Positions 7,505 through 13,986 of a DNA stretch of 30,462 bases are shown here, one piece after another. Every line of letters starts with the position of its first letter. Within the stretch, counting starts at the first letter, position 1. The notes under the pieces were generated by a model that was given only the letters and a program-made list of their open reading frames with translations, did not search any database and was not told the DNA's origin. The position numbers were made by a program, and so were the translations under genes. This stretch comes from Bacillota bacterium (GTDB lineage Bacteria; Bacillota; Clostridia; Oscillospirales; Ruminococcaceae): the NCBI GenBank assembly GCA_023433405.1, contig JAEZCT010000026.1, positions 1 through 30,462 of the forward strand, in the 5' to 3' direction.

Positions 7505-8158
7505 ATGAAGTTACGCAATATGATCTTTGATATGGACGGCGTGATCTTTGACAGTGAGCGCACCTATGAGGAAGCGATGTACAGCAATGCCCAAAAGTAC
7601 GGAATTACGCCCACCCATGATATGTTTTTAAAAACCGTAGGCACCTCAGAGGCGGTAAGCCGCGAAATCTTTATAGCGGAATACGGTCCGTTTGATTTTG
7701 ACGCCTTTCGCGCCGATATCCGCGCCCATATCTTAAATGAGATGAAAAACGGACGCATCCCGCTAAAAAAGGGCGTACATAATATCCTCGACTTTTTAAA
7801 GGATAATGGGGTACGCATTGCCCTTGCGACCTCCACACGCCGCTATACCGCCGAGGATATGCTCAACCGCGCGGGCTTGCTTGCCTGTTTTCAGGAGACG
7901 GTGTGCGGCGACGAGGTAAAAAGAGCAAAGCCGGACCCCGAGATTTTTCTCACAGCCTGTGCAAGGCTGGGCGGCACGCCGGAGGATACCTTAATTATTG
8001 AGGACTCGTACAACGGCATTCGCGCGGCAAACGCGGCGGGCATACCCGTGCTGATGGTACCCGATATGCTGCCCCCCCTAGAGGAGCTTGCCACCTTTGG
8101 CATCGCGCAGGATCTTGACGAAGCGCAGCGCATGATTACGCCGCTGGTGCTGGGGTAA
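7505..8158 (+). CDS. HAD-superfamily hydrolase, beta-phosphoglucomutase-like subfamily
   Basis: A 217-residue HAD enzyme with all four motifs. Motif I is DMDGVIFD (nucleophile Asp9, acid/base Asp11), motif II is the Thr/Ser of ATSTRR, motif III is the Lys in KRAKPDPEIF, and motif IV is IIEDSYNG. A helical cap lies between motifs I and II, which makes it subfamily IA. These enzymes are phosphatases or phosphomutases on sugar phosphates or nucleotides; the substrate cannot be read from sequence. The ATG follows GGAAAGGAA. Its position after a dCMP deaminase could hint at nucleotide house-cleaning, but this is speculative. A perfect 16-bp terminator hairpin follows. Confidence 0.9.
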   Translation: MKLRNMIFDMDGVIFDSERTYEEAMYSNAQKYGITPTHDMFLKTVGTSEAVSREIFIAEYGPFDFDAFRADIRAHILNEMKNGRIPLKKGVHNILDFLKDNGVRIALATSTRRYTAEDMLNRAGLLACFQETVCGDEVKRAKPDPEIFLTACARLGGTPEDTLIIEDSYNGIRAANAAGIPVLMVPDMLPPLEELATFGIAQDLDEAQRMITPLVLG

Positions 8159-8170
8159 TTGGTATTATAC

Positions 8171-8207
8171 CGTAAAACGGCCACCCGCTTAGGGTGGCCG
8201 TTTTACG
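8171..8207 (+). terminator. Terminator hairpin, perfect 16-bp stem
   Basis: CGTAAAACGGCCACCC pairs perfectly with its complement around loop GCTTA. It lies 12 bases past the HAD stop codon, with TTTT inside the 3' arm and AAAA in the 5' arm, so it can serve both directions. The 102-bp repeat copy E begins 31 bases later. Confidence 0.85.
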
Positions 8208-8238
8208 ACAGGCAGTTTTGCCTTTGCTGATTATACTT

Positions 8239-8340
8239 ATACTAATATCCGATTTAAAAGAGTATAAAAATCTAGTAAAAATTTTTAATTTATGGATTTA
8301 GACGCGGATTTTTATCAACACTTTTATCGGAGAATAGTAT
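8239..8340 (+). repeat. 102-bp palindromic repeat, copy E (plus, mixed arms)
   Basis: The left arm is subtype 2 (ATACTAATATCC, AAAAGAGT) and the right arm is subtype 1 (ACACTTTT, GAGAATAGTAT), so the terminal pairs are mismatched. The inner stem GTAAAAA opposite TTTAGAC is weak. It looks like a decayed or recombinant copy. It lies downstream of the HAD terminator, in the same direction as that gene. Confidence 0.88.
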
Positions 8341-8363
8341 GAGATACATTTTAACCTTAAATA

Positions 8364-8885
8364 TTACCACGCGCTGTTGAGATGAGCCTTGGCTTGGTCG
8401 TACCTATCCTCAAATATGCGCTGCTCGGCGGAAAAGCCCAGGGCAATAAAACCGAACGGCACCACCTCCACCGGAATACCCAAAATCTCGCGAATCGCCG
8501 CATAATCACCCGGAGAGGCGGGGTTAACCCCAATCCATACCGCTCCCAGCCCCAGCGCGTGCGCCGCAAGCAGGATATTCTCGGTGGCGGCGGCGCAATC
8601 CTGCTGCCAGAACTGGGGTAGGGTCGCCGTGTTTGGGCTGCCGCACACCGCAATGGCAAGGGGCGCCTTTTGCAGAGCGCCGCACCCGCGGTGTACCTGG
8701 GAGAGCGCCCCCAGAATTTTTTTGTCCTCGACGGCTATAAAGCTCCACGGCTGCTGGTTGCAGGCCGAAGGCGCGTTCATACCCGCCCGCAAAAGGGTGA
8801 TAAGCGTCTCACGGGGCACCCTCTCGTCTTTAAAATTGCGCACGCTGCGCCTTGTAAGAATAATGTTAAGTACTTGGTCTGTCAT
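8364..8885 (-). CDS. Nitroreductase family protein
   Basis: A 173-residue FMN-dependent oxidoreductase of the nitroreductase fold. Visible family features are the N-terminal ILTRRSVRNF segment that contacts FMN phosphate, NAPSACNQQPWSF near residues 37-49, the central AATENILLAAHALGLG helix and GAVWIG, and a C-terminal basic segment. Length is typical of small single-domain members acting as homodimers with NAD(P)H. The natural substrate is unknown (quinones, nitro compounds or flavin turnover are possible). GGAGGAG precedes the ATG. It is divergent from an HxlR regulator, a common pairing for electrophile or redox response, and a palindromic site lies between them. Confidence 0.92.
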   Translation of the reverse strand: MTDQVLNIILTRRSVRNFKDERVPRETLITLLRAGMNAPSACNQQPWSFIAVEDKKILGALSQVHRGCGALQKAPLAIAVCGSPNTATLPQFWQQDCAAATENILLAAHALGLGAVWIGVNPASPGDYAAIREILGIPVEVVPFGFIALGFSAEQRIFEDRYDQAKAHLNSAW

Positions 8886-8915
8886 GACTTCTCCTCCTGC
8901 ATGTTTTATGATATA

Positions 8916-8944
8916 ACTGTAATGGATACGGCAGTTGTTTACAA
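8916..8944 (-). promoter_or_regulatory. Promoter candidate for the nitroreductase
   Basis: On the minus strand, -35 TTGTAA (8944-8939) and -10 TACAGT (8921-8916) are separated by 17 bases. Each matches four of six consensus positions. The predicted transcript start would be about 25 bases before the ATG. Confidence 0.4.
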
Positions 8945-8945
8945 G

Positions 8946-8961
8946 TACGCACTTATGCGTA
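8946..8961. promoter_or_regulatory. Palindromic operator candidate between nitroreductase and HxlR genes
   Basis: TACGCA-CTTA-TGCGTA is a perfect inverted repeat with 6-bp arms. It abuts the upstream edge of the nitroreductase -35 candidate, a position used by regulators of divergent genes. The adjacent HxlR protein is the natural candidate to bind it. Confidence 0.5.
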
Positions 8962-9023
8962 ATCTAGGCACGGCTTGGTGACCTGGTTACATTTTGGTTA
9001 CCTTATTGGCAAGGAGTGAAGCA

Positions 9024-9371
9024 ATGATAACCTTTCACAACCGGCAGTACGAATGCCCGATGGAGATGACACTTGACCTGATTGGCGGCAAGTGGAAGTC
9101 GCTCATCCTGTGGCAACTGTCCTTGAAGGTACAGCGCTTTAATGAGCTGCGGCGCATGTTCCCCAAGGTATCACAAAAGATGCTGACCCAACAGCTGCGC
9201 GACCTTGAGCGCGACGGGCTGATTAGCCGCGTTATCTATCATCAGATACCCCCCAAGGTGGAATACTCGCTCACCGAGTTTGGCAAAAGCCTGATGCCCG
9301 TGCTGCTGCAGATGAACCAGTGGGGCACGCAATATGCCGTCGAGCACCCAGAGGACATTTCGCCCTCATGA
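9024..9371 (+). CDS. HxlR-family winged-helix transcriptional regulator
   Basis: A small DNA-binding protein of 115 residues, typical for HxlR. The family signature is clear: YECPMEMTLDLIGGKWKSLI at the N-terminus, FNELRRMFPKVSQKMLTQQL (recognition helix) and LERDGLISRVIYHQIPPKVEYSLT (wing). Cys11 corresponds to the conserved N-terminal cysteine that acts as a redox or electrophile sensor in some relatives such as YodB. The ATG at 9024 follows AAGGAG; an upstream TTG at 8994 lacks a ribosome binding site. It is divergent from the nitroreductase and likely controls it and itself. The inducer is unknown. Confidence 0.93.
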   Translation: MITFHNRQYECPMEMTLDLIGGKWKSLILWQLSLKVQRFNELRRMFPKVSQKMLTQQLRDLERDGLISRVIYHQIPPKVEYSLTEFGKSLMPVLLQMNQWGTQYAVEHPEDISPS

Positions 9372-9443
9372 CTGCCTGTAAAATAAGGGGCACTCCGCTC
9401 TATGAAAAGCAGTAAGCAGCCGGCATAAGGTAGCGTCGTTTCG

Positions 9444-9540
9444 CGTATTTTGCCCTTGCTTTTCGCCCTGGTCTGTAGTTCTTCCTTTTTTCCCACACCT
9501 GCCACACAAAGCTATTTTGGTGCTGGGGGTACGGGGGTAC
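9444..9540 (+). repeat. 97-bp dispersed repeat, copy 2
   Basis: 94 of 97 positions match 376-472, in the same orientation. Here there is no adjacent three-hairpin unit on the 5' side, so the unit can occur alone. It lies about 70 bases after the HxlR stop. The rest of 9372-9591 holds no gene I can support. Confidence 0.85.
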
Positions 9541-9591
9541 TCTATTATCCTGTAATACGTCAGTTTTCAGGCTTTAAAGCGTATCACAGCA

Positions 9592-9633
9592 AAAGACAGG
9601 GGAGCCGCATTCAAAGCGGGCTGCCCTGTCCTT
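9592..9633 (+). terminator. Terminator-like hairpin before repeat copy F
   Basis: AAAGACAGGG pairs with CCCTGTCCTTT with a one-base bulge, extended inside by AGCCGC with GCGGGCT. The sequence CTTTATCTTATAC follows, so the 3' side is T-rich. It lies 220 bases past the HxlR stop. Confidence 0.6.
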
Positions 9634-9639
9634 TATCTT

Positions 9640-9741
9640 ATACTATTATCCGATTAAAAAGTGTATAAAAATCAAGTGAAAAGCTTTAATTTATGGGTTT
9701 TCACGCGGATTTTTATCGACACTTTTATCGGAGAATAGTAT
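9640..9741 (+). repeat. 102-bp palindromic repeat, copy F (plus)
   Basis: Inner stem is GTGAAAA/TTTTCAC (G-C at the third position). Outer arms are subtype 1. It starts six bases after the preceding hairpin and ends 24 bases before the next one, between the convergent HxlR and flavodoxin genes. Confidence 0.92.
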
Positions 9742-9765
9742 TAGCATCAACCCATAGAAGCCCAT

Positions 9766-9806
9766 ATGCCCGGAGAAAGACCGCCAGTCGGCTTTTCTCC
9801 GGGCAT
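9766..9806 (-). terminator. Hairpin terminator after the flavodoxin operon
   Basis: ATGCCCGGAGAAA pairs perfectly with TTTCTCCGGGCAT (13 bp), with an inner CCG/CGG. It lies 25 bases past the flavodoxin stop on the minus strand. No long T-run follows, so efficiency is uncertain. Confidence 0.6.
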
Positions 9807-9830
9807 TATCGTCAGTTTTCGCGGTTTGCA

Positions 9831-10289
9831 TTAAAGAGCGGCAAGCACAGTCGTTTTATAAAATTCCTCCGCTTTTTGCAGGTCGGCTTGGTTGGGGTGT
9901 TGTTTTGCAATGCCGCCTATCAGCCGAAGGGGACCATAGGTATCAAACCCGCGGCAGCGAAACGTTCCCAAATAGTCGGCGCCCTGTTCGGTCAGGCTTT
10001 TTGCAAGCGCGCCCGAATAAATACCCATTGGCGCCCCTGAGGTGTGAACAATAAAGCAGGGCTTGCCCGCAAGCTCCGGGTGTGCGCTAACCTGCCCGAA
10101 CAACGATTTGTGCAGGTTGGACATATACACTCCCGAGGCAAAGCCCACGGCCTTGTAGTCGGAAAGGCTTGGGACGGCGTCGCCTGTCACATCATACAGG
10201 TCGATGGAATAGTGTGCGGCAAGGTGCCTTAACACCTTCTCGGTGTTGCCGTGATGCTTAGAGTAATAGAGCACTGCCGTATCTTTCAT
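9831..10289 (-). CDS. Flavodoxin-domain protein
   Basis: A 152-residue single-domain flavodoxin-like electron carrier or flavin enzyme. The phosphate-binding loop follows the first strand (YYSKHHGNTEKV), and the family-like segments FASGVYMSN (residues 49-57) and VHTSGAPMG are present. The start at 10289 (MKDTAV) is preferred because AAAGGG lies upstream of it, while the earlier ATG at 10310 has no site. Its use of HTSGAP near the third strand resembles flavodoxin/NADPH-dependent FMN reductase hybrids. It is last in a minus-strand operon with a TetR regulator and an FMN-binding membrane protein, suggesting shared electron transfer. The electron donor is unknown. Confidence 0.88.
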   Translation of the reverse strand: MKDTAVLYYSKHHGNTEKVLRHLAAHYSIDLYDVTGDAVPSLSDYKAVGFASGVYMSNLHKSLFGQVSAHPELAGKPCFIVHTSGAPMGIYSGALAKSLTEQGADYLGTFRCRGFDTYGPLRLIGGIAKQHPNQADLQKAEEFYKTTVLAAL

Positions 10290-10364
10290 AATTAATAAAC
10301 ACCCTTTCATTATTAACGAAAATTATTATGCAAAGCCCGGCTGCGGCTTATATCAATAGCCGAT

Positions 10365-11051
10365 TTAGGGGGTATCGGAGATAACCAAAAGGGGATGGGT
10401 TAAGGCGTTTTCCACCGCCTTTTGGATTACGGTGCTGGAGTTGGTTGCGCCGGTAACGGCATCCACGGTAATGCTTTGCGCGCCTACAATGCGCTCGGGC
10501 ATTGCTTCGGCGGTTGCGCCGCGCTCGTTGCGGTGCTCGAGCAAAATAATCTCTGCAATTTTGCCATCCTTTACGGTTACAGCCGTCCTTGCGTAGATGT
10601 AGCCCACATCACACTCGCCGGTATACTCTCCATCCGAAAGGGCGGAGAGAGCAACATCCGAAACCGTGAGCTCGCTCACATCGGCTTGGTAGGACTGAAA
10701 GCTGAGTATGCCAAACAGGGCGTGAAAAACCATTAAAATACCCACAAACAGGGTGACAAAGCGAACAAGATAGGCGGCGGCTAAGGCTTTTTTGCGTAAG
10801 AACAGCGCGGGCAGCGCGCAAAGCTCTGCTGCCAGCATAACAAAGCCTAAGATGTAAATGACCACCGGGCGCTGGGAAAACAGGGGCAGGGTAAGGAGCA
10901 TATGTACCACGGTGGCGGCCGTAAGCAGCAGCCAGCAGGGGAGCAGGGCTAAATTAAAAAACCGCACCGCCCGGGCGCTGACATAACGCCGCATTAACCC
11001 GCCCGCACATAAAAAAAGCACAATACCCGCCGAAATAAAGCCTGCTATCAT
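10365..11051 (-). CDS. Membrane protein with C-terminal FMN-binding domain
   Basis: A 228-residue protein with four predicted membrane spans (about 2-20, 32-53, 62-86, 90-116) followed by an extracytoplasmic FMN_bind domain (about 140-215). The segment DAVTGATNSS (residues 197-206) matches the DxxxGA(S/T) signature at which ApbE-type flavin transferases attach FMN through a phosphoester bond, here likely to Thr203. That attachment is inference; no ApbE gene is in the window. The layout suggests transmembrane electron transfer to the surface FMN, as in RnfG/NqrC relatives and extracellular electron-transfer proteins. GGAGATATT precedes the ATG. It starts 15 bases after the TetR gene and is followed by the flavodoxin. 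Confidence 0.87.
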   Translation of the reverse strand: MIAGFISAGIVLFLCAGGLMRRYVSARAVRFFNLALLPCWLLLTAATVVHMLLTLPLFSQRPVVIYILGFVMLAAELCALPALFLRKKALAAAYLVRFVTLFVGILMVFHALFGILSFQSYQADVSELTVSDVALSALSDGEYTGECDVGYIYARTAVTVKDGKIAEIILLEHRNERGATAEAMPERIVGAQSITVDAVTGATNSSTVIQKAVENALTHPLLVISDTP

Positions 11052-11066
11052 AATATCTCCAACCCC

Positions 11067-11690
11067 TTATCTTATTAGCGTGAGGTACAGGCGGTCAAAG
11101 CCAAAGCGCAAAAACTCCTCGCGGCTCAGCTTCATATGGGTTTTAATATACCGCTCCTTGTTACTTGACATCGAAATAATTGCGCACAGGCTCGACCACA
11201 GCACAAAAACGGCGGGCAAAGCCTGAGTATCGGCTGGGAAGTCGCCGGAGCGGATAGCCTGCGTGAAGAACTCGACTATCAGGCGGTTAATATCCTCCCC
11301 CATATCATAGATATCAAGCAGCACCGGCAGCCGCTCAAAATCCTCCGGCTCACAATCAATCTTTCCCAGGATGTAGTCAAAACACATGGGGTAGCGGCGC
11401 TCAAAATCCACAAGAACCGTACATATTCCGTCAAACACCGTTCGCGCGCCGCCACCCTTGGTCACACAGTCGGCAATGGCATTGTACAACAGCTGCATAT
11501 ACTCACGCGCAATGGAGTAATAGATGTCGTCCTTGCTTTTAAAATACGCATAAAGGGTAGATTTGCTGGTATCGGACCCCTTGGCGATGTCATCCATCGA
11601 GGTTTTGTCCACCCCTTTTTTTAAAAAGAATGCCTTTGCCGCACACAGAATGTTTTGCCGGTTAAACTGCTCCAAACGCTCTTTTCTCAA
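11067..11690 (-). CDS. TetR/AcrR-family transcriptional regulator
   Basis: Likely 207 residues starting at a TTG (11690) preceded by AAAGGGG. A longer frame exists to 11753, but its first codons contain a good -35/-10 promoter, so it cannot all be translated. The N-terminal HTH (about 27-55: TSMDDIAKGSDTSKSTLYAYF) is typical; the C-terminal ligand domain (60-200) is divergent as usual. It is the first gene of the operon with the FMN-binding protein and flavodoxin, so it probably represses its own operon. TACCGGTA, a perfect 8-bp palindrome, sits inside the promoter spacer and is an operator candidate. The ligand is unknown. Confidence 0.9.
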   Translation of the reverse strand: MRKERLEQFNRQNILCAAKAFFLKKGVDKTSMDDIAKGSDTSKSTLYAYFKSKDDIYYSIAREYMQLLYNAIADCVTKGGGARTVFDGICTVLVDFERRYPMCFDYILGKIDCEPEDFERLPVLLDIYDMGEDINRLIVEFFTQAIRSGDFPADTQALPAVFVLWSSLCAIISMSSNKERYIKTHMKLSREEFLRFGFDRLYLTLIR

Positions 11691-11724
11691 CGCAAAGCCC
11701 CTTTCTAATACTCTAGGTGCTATA

Positions 11725-11753
11725 ATCATACTACCGGTACAATTACAAGTCAA
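11725..11753 (-). promoter_or_regulatory. Promoter of the TetR/FMN-binding/flavodoxin operon
   Basis: On the minus strand, TTGACT (11753-11748), a 17-base spacer, then TATGAT (11730-11725): five of six matches in each box. The predicted start is near 11718, giving a leader of about 28 bases to the TTG codon. The spacer holds the palindrome TACCGGTA. Confidence 0.75.
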
Positions 11754-11814
11754 TGGGTATTGTCACTATTTTTAGAAAACCCAGCGCGTGGCAAAGATGG
11801 CGTAGCGTGATAAC

Positions 11815-11842
11815 TTGCTTTATACCGCAATTTCGTTATAAT
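11815..11842 (+). promoter_or_regulatory. Promoter of ychF
   Basis: TTGCTT (11815-11820), a 16-base spacer, then a perfect TATAAT (11837-11842). It is divergent from the TetR operon promoter. The leader to the ychF ATG is about 90 bases and contains a small GCGGG/CCCGC hairpin. Confidence 0.65.
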
Positions 11843-11938
11843 AAAGAGTGACTGCAAAAAATTCTACAGCGGGAGACACCCGCCCCATCGCTTGAACGGC
11901 GCTTTTGCCGGGCAGCAAGGAAAGGAAAAAAACGATAT

Positions 11939-13033
11939 ATGAAGCTGGGAATAGTAGGACTGCCAAACGTTGGCAAAAGCACCCTGTTTAACGCCATTAC
12001 CAACGCGGGGGCGGAGAGCGCCAACTACCCGTTTTGCACCATAGAGCCGAATGTAGGTGTTGTAGCGGTACCCGATAAAAGGCTGGACAAGCTTGCCGAG
12101 ATGTATGAGCCGGATAAATACACCCCCGCCGTGGTGGAGTTTGTGGATATTGCGGGGCTTGTAAAGGGCGCCTCTAAGGGTGAGGGGCTGGGCAACAAGT
12201 TTCTTGCAAACATCCGCGAATGCGAAGCCATTGTGCATGTGGTGCGCTGCTTTGAGGACGATAACATTATTCATGTGGATGGGGAGATAGGCCCCCGCAA
12301 GGATGTGGAAACCATCTCGCTGGAGCTTGTGTTTGCCGACCTTGAAATGCTCGCCCGCAGGGTGGATCGTTCGCAGAAGATGGCAAAGGCCGATAAAAAA
12401 TACGCCGCCGAGGTGGAGTTTTTAAACCGCCTGACCGAGTTTATGGAGGAGGGCAAGCCCGCCCGCGCCTTCCCCTGCGAAAGGGAGGAGGCGGAGATAC
12501 TTGCCGAGATTCCGCTGCTTTCGGCAAAGCCGATTATCTACGCCGCGAACCTTTCTGAGGACGATTTTGCCCACAGCATTGACACCAACCGCCATTACCA
12601 GGAGGTTTGTGCCATTGCAAGGGAGGAGAACGCCGGGGTTCTGCCCATCTGCGCGAAAATAGAGGCGGAGATATCGGATATGAGCAAGGAGGATAAGGCG
12701 ATGTTCCTTGCGGAGCTTGGTCTTGAGGAATCGGGCCTTGACCGTATGATACGCGAATGCTACTCGCTGCTCGGGCTTATCTCCTACCTCACTGCCGGTA
12801 AGCAGGAGGTGCGCGCGTGGACAATTACCCGGGGTACCAAGGCGCCGCAGGCGGCGGGCAAGATTCACACCGACTTTGAGCGCGGGTTTATCCGCGCCGA
12901 GATCGTATCCTACAACGACCTGCTGGCAAGCGGCAGCATGGCGGCGGCAAAGGAAAAGGGTCTTGTGCGCCTGGAGGGCAAGGAGTATGTAATGCAGGAC
13001 GGCGATGTCGTACTGTTCCGCTTTAACGTATAA
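11939..13033 (+). CDS. ychF: Ribosome-binding ATPase YchF (Obg family)
   Basis: A 364-residue universally conserved P-loop NTPase, full length. Walker A is GLPNVGKST (residues 7-15), the switch region is FCTIEPNVG, Walker B is DIAG (about 69-72), and the G4 position reads NLSE in place of NKxD, the change that gives this family ATP preference. A coiled coil (about 130-190) and a C-terminal TGS domain (about 280-363, with AWTITRGTKAPQAAGKIH and VMQDGDVVLFRFNV) follow. It binds ribosomes and is linked to stress and translation control. GGAAAGGA precedes the ATG and a strong terminator follows. It appears to be a single-gene unit. Confidence 0.98.
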   Translation: MKLGIVGLPNVGKSTLFNAITNAGAESANYPFCTIEPNVGVVAVPDKRLDKLAEMYEPDKYTPAVVEFVDIAGLVKGASKGEGLGNKFLANIRECEAIVHVVRCFEDDNIIHVDGEIGPRKDVETISLELVFADLEMLARRVDRSQKMAKADKKYAAEVEFLNRLTEFMEEGKPARAFPCEREEAEILAEIPLLSAKPIIYAANLSEDDFAHSIDTNRHYQEVCAIAREENAGVLPICAKIEAEISDMSKEDKAMFLAELGLEESGLDRMIRECYSLLGLISYLTAGKQEVRAWTITRGTKAPQAAGKIHTDFERGFIRAEIVSYNDLLASGSMAAAKEKGLVRLEGKEYVMQDGDVVLFRFNV

Positions 13034-13059
13034 ATATTTATAAATATCGATATAGCGCG

Positions 13060-13107
13060 CCCCCCGCCCACTCCGCCTGAAAAAGGCGGGGCAGGCGGGG
13101 GGTTTTT
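13060..13107 (+). terminator. Intrinsic terminator of ychF
   Basis: CCCCCCGCC pairs with GGCGGGGGG, with an inner CCGCCT/AGGCGG stem, followed directly by TTTTTATT. It lies 26 bases past the stop codon. Confidence 0.9.
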
Positions 13108-13247
13108 ATTAAGCGGACGCAGAAAAACCGTAAAAATGGTGTCTGGGTTACCCAAAGCGGCAAACCGAAAGGGAAACAGGGGTTCTTATGCCATCATATT
13201 TTTTCAAAACAGAGCCAACGGAGAATATATAGAATTTGATGAATATA

Positions 13248-13808
13248 TCAAAACCGCGTATATTCGCTTCTTAAAATGGAGTAGTACAGCCGGTCGGCGT
13301 AGCCGCCTTCTATAAAAAAGAAGTCCCTCAGCGTCCCTTCGTATACAAACCCGCACTTTTCTATAACCCGCTTCGAGGGCATGTTGAGGGAGTTGTGGCA
13401 TATTTGCACCTTGTGCAGGTTTATCCTCTCAAACCCATAGGTAATAATCGCCCTTGCCGCCTCGGTGGCAAGCCCCTTGCCCTGATAGGCGCGCCCGATG
13501 CAGTATTCGATTTCGGCGAAGTGATTGCTGCTGTCCACCAGAAAATACGCAATCTGTCCGATGCATTCGCCGCTTTCCTGCTCCAGGATAGCCCAGCGGT
13601 AATAGTCCTTGCGCTGGTAGCCCGGCAGGTACTTATCCAGCAGCCCGTTTACCTCCGCAAGGGTGGGGTAAACCGGCTCGCCGTAGCGGTGCTGCACCTT
13701 TTTGTCGGCTGCCCAGTTTTTATGCATCCCTTGGGCGTCGGTGCGGCGAAAGGGTCTTAATAGCATTCGTTCGGTTACAAGCTCCTGTGTTCCTGCGTGT
13801 GTCAGCAT
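13248..13808 (-). CDS. GNAT-family N-acetyltransferase (RimJ/RimL type)
   Basis: A 186-residue acetyl-CoA-dependent acetyltransferase. The N-terminal LVTERMLLRPFRRTDAQ, the central IEYCIGRAYQGKGLATEAA with the acetyl-CoA pyrophosphate loop (Q-G-K-G-L-A), and the C-terminal SKRVIEKCGFVYEGTLRD are characteristic of the Acetyltransf_3/RimJ-RimL group. The substrate may be a protein N-terminus or a small amine; it cannot be told from sequence. GGAGG lies about 10 bases before the ATG. It is downstream of the diguanylate cyclase gene on the same strand, but 178 bases rich in hairpins separate them. It converges with ychF. Confidence 0.9.
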   Translation of the reverse strand: MLTHAGTQELVTERMLLRPFRRTDAQGMHKNWAADKKVQHRYGEPVYPTLAEVNGLLDKYLPGYQRKDYYRWAILEQESGECIGQIAYFLVDSSNHFAEIEYCIGRAYQGKGLATEAARAIITYGFERINLHKVQICHNSLNMPSKRVIEKCGFVYEGTLRDFFFIEGGYADRLYYSILRSEYTRF

Positions 13809-13830
13809 CGGGTGAGTAGCCTCCTAAAAC

Positions 13831-13925
13831 GCTTGCTTTGAAGCAAGCCCCTTAATATTCATTATCGTCTATTTATCCGCGCAAGGAGCCGCCGCGCCGG
13901 TTCGCTTGCGGTTTTGGCGGATAAA
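13831..13925. other. Hairpin-rich spacer between GNAT and GGDEF genes
   Basis: GCTTGCTT-TG-AAGCAAGC (13831-13848) is a near-perfect palindrome. TTTATCCGC (13872-13880) pairs with GCGGATAAA (13917-13925), with an inner GCAAG/CTTGC. On the minus strand these follow the GGDEF gene and may act in termination, though neither has a clear T-run. Confidence 0.5.
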
Positions 13926-13986
13926 GGAAAGCAGCCTTTGCTTTTCCCTAGAAAAAAGTATAGGCTATGGCTTATAAAAGCAAGGC

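Noticed and set aside
13189..13233. 14-codon frame MPSYFFKTEPTENI after the ychF terminator
   Set aside because: It is very short, has a poor ribosome site and lies between convergent genes; no support for expression.
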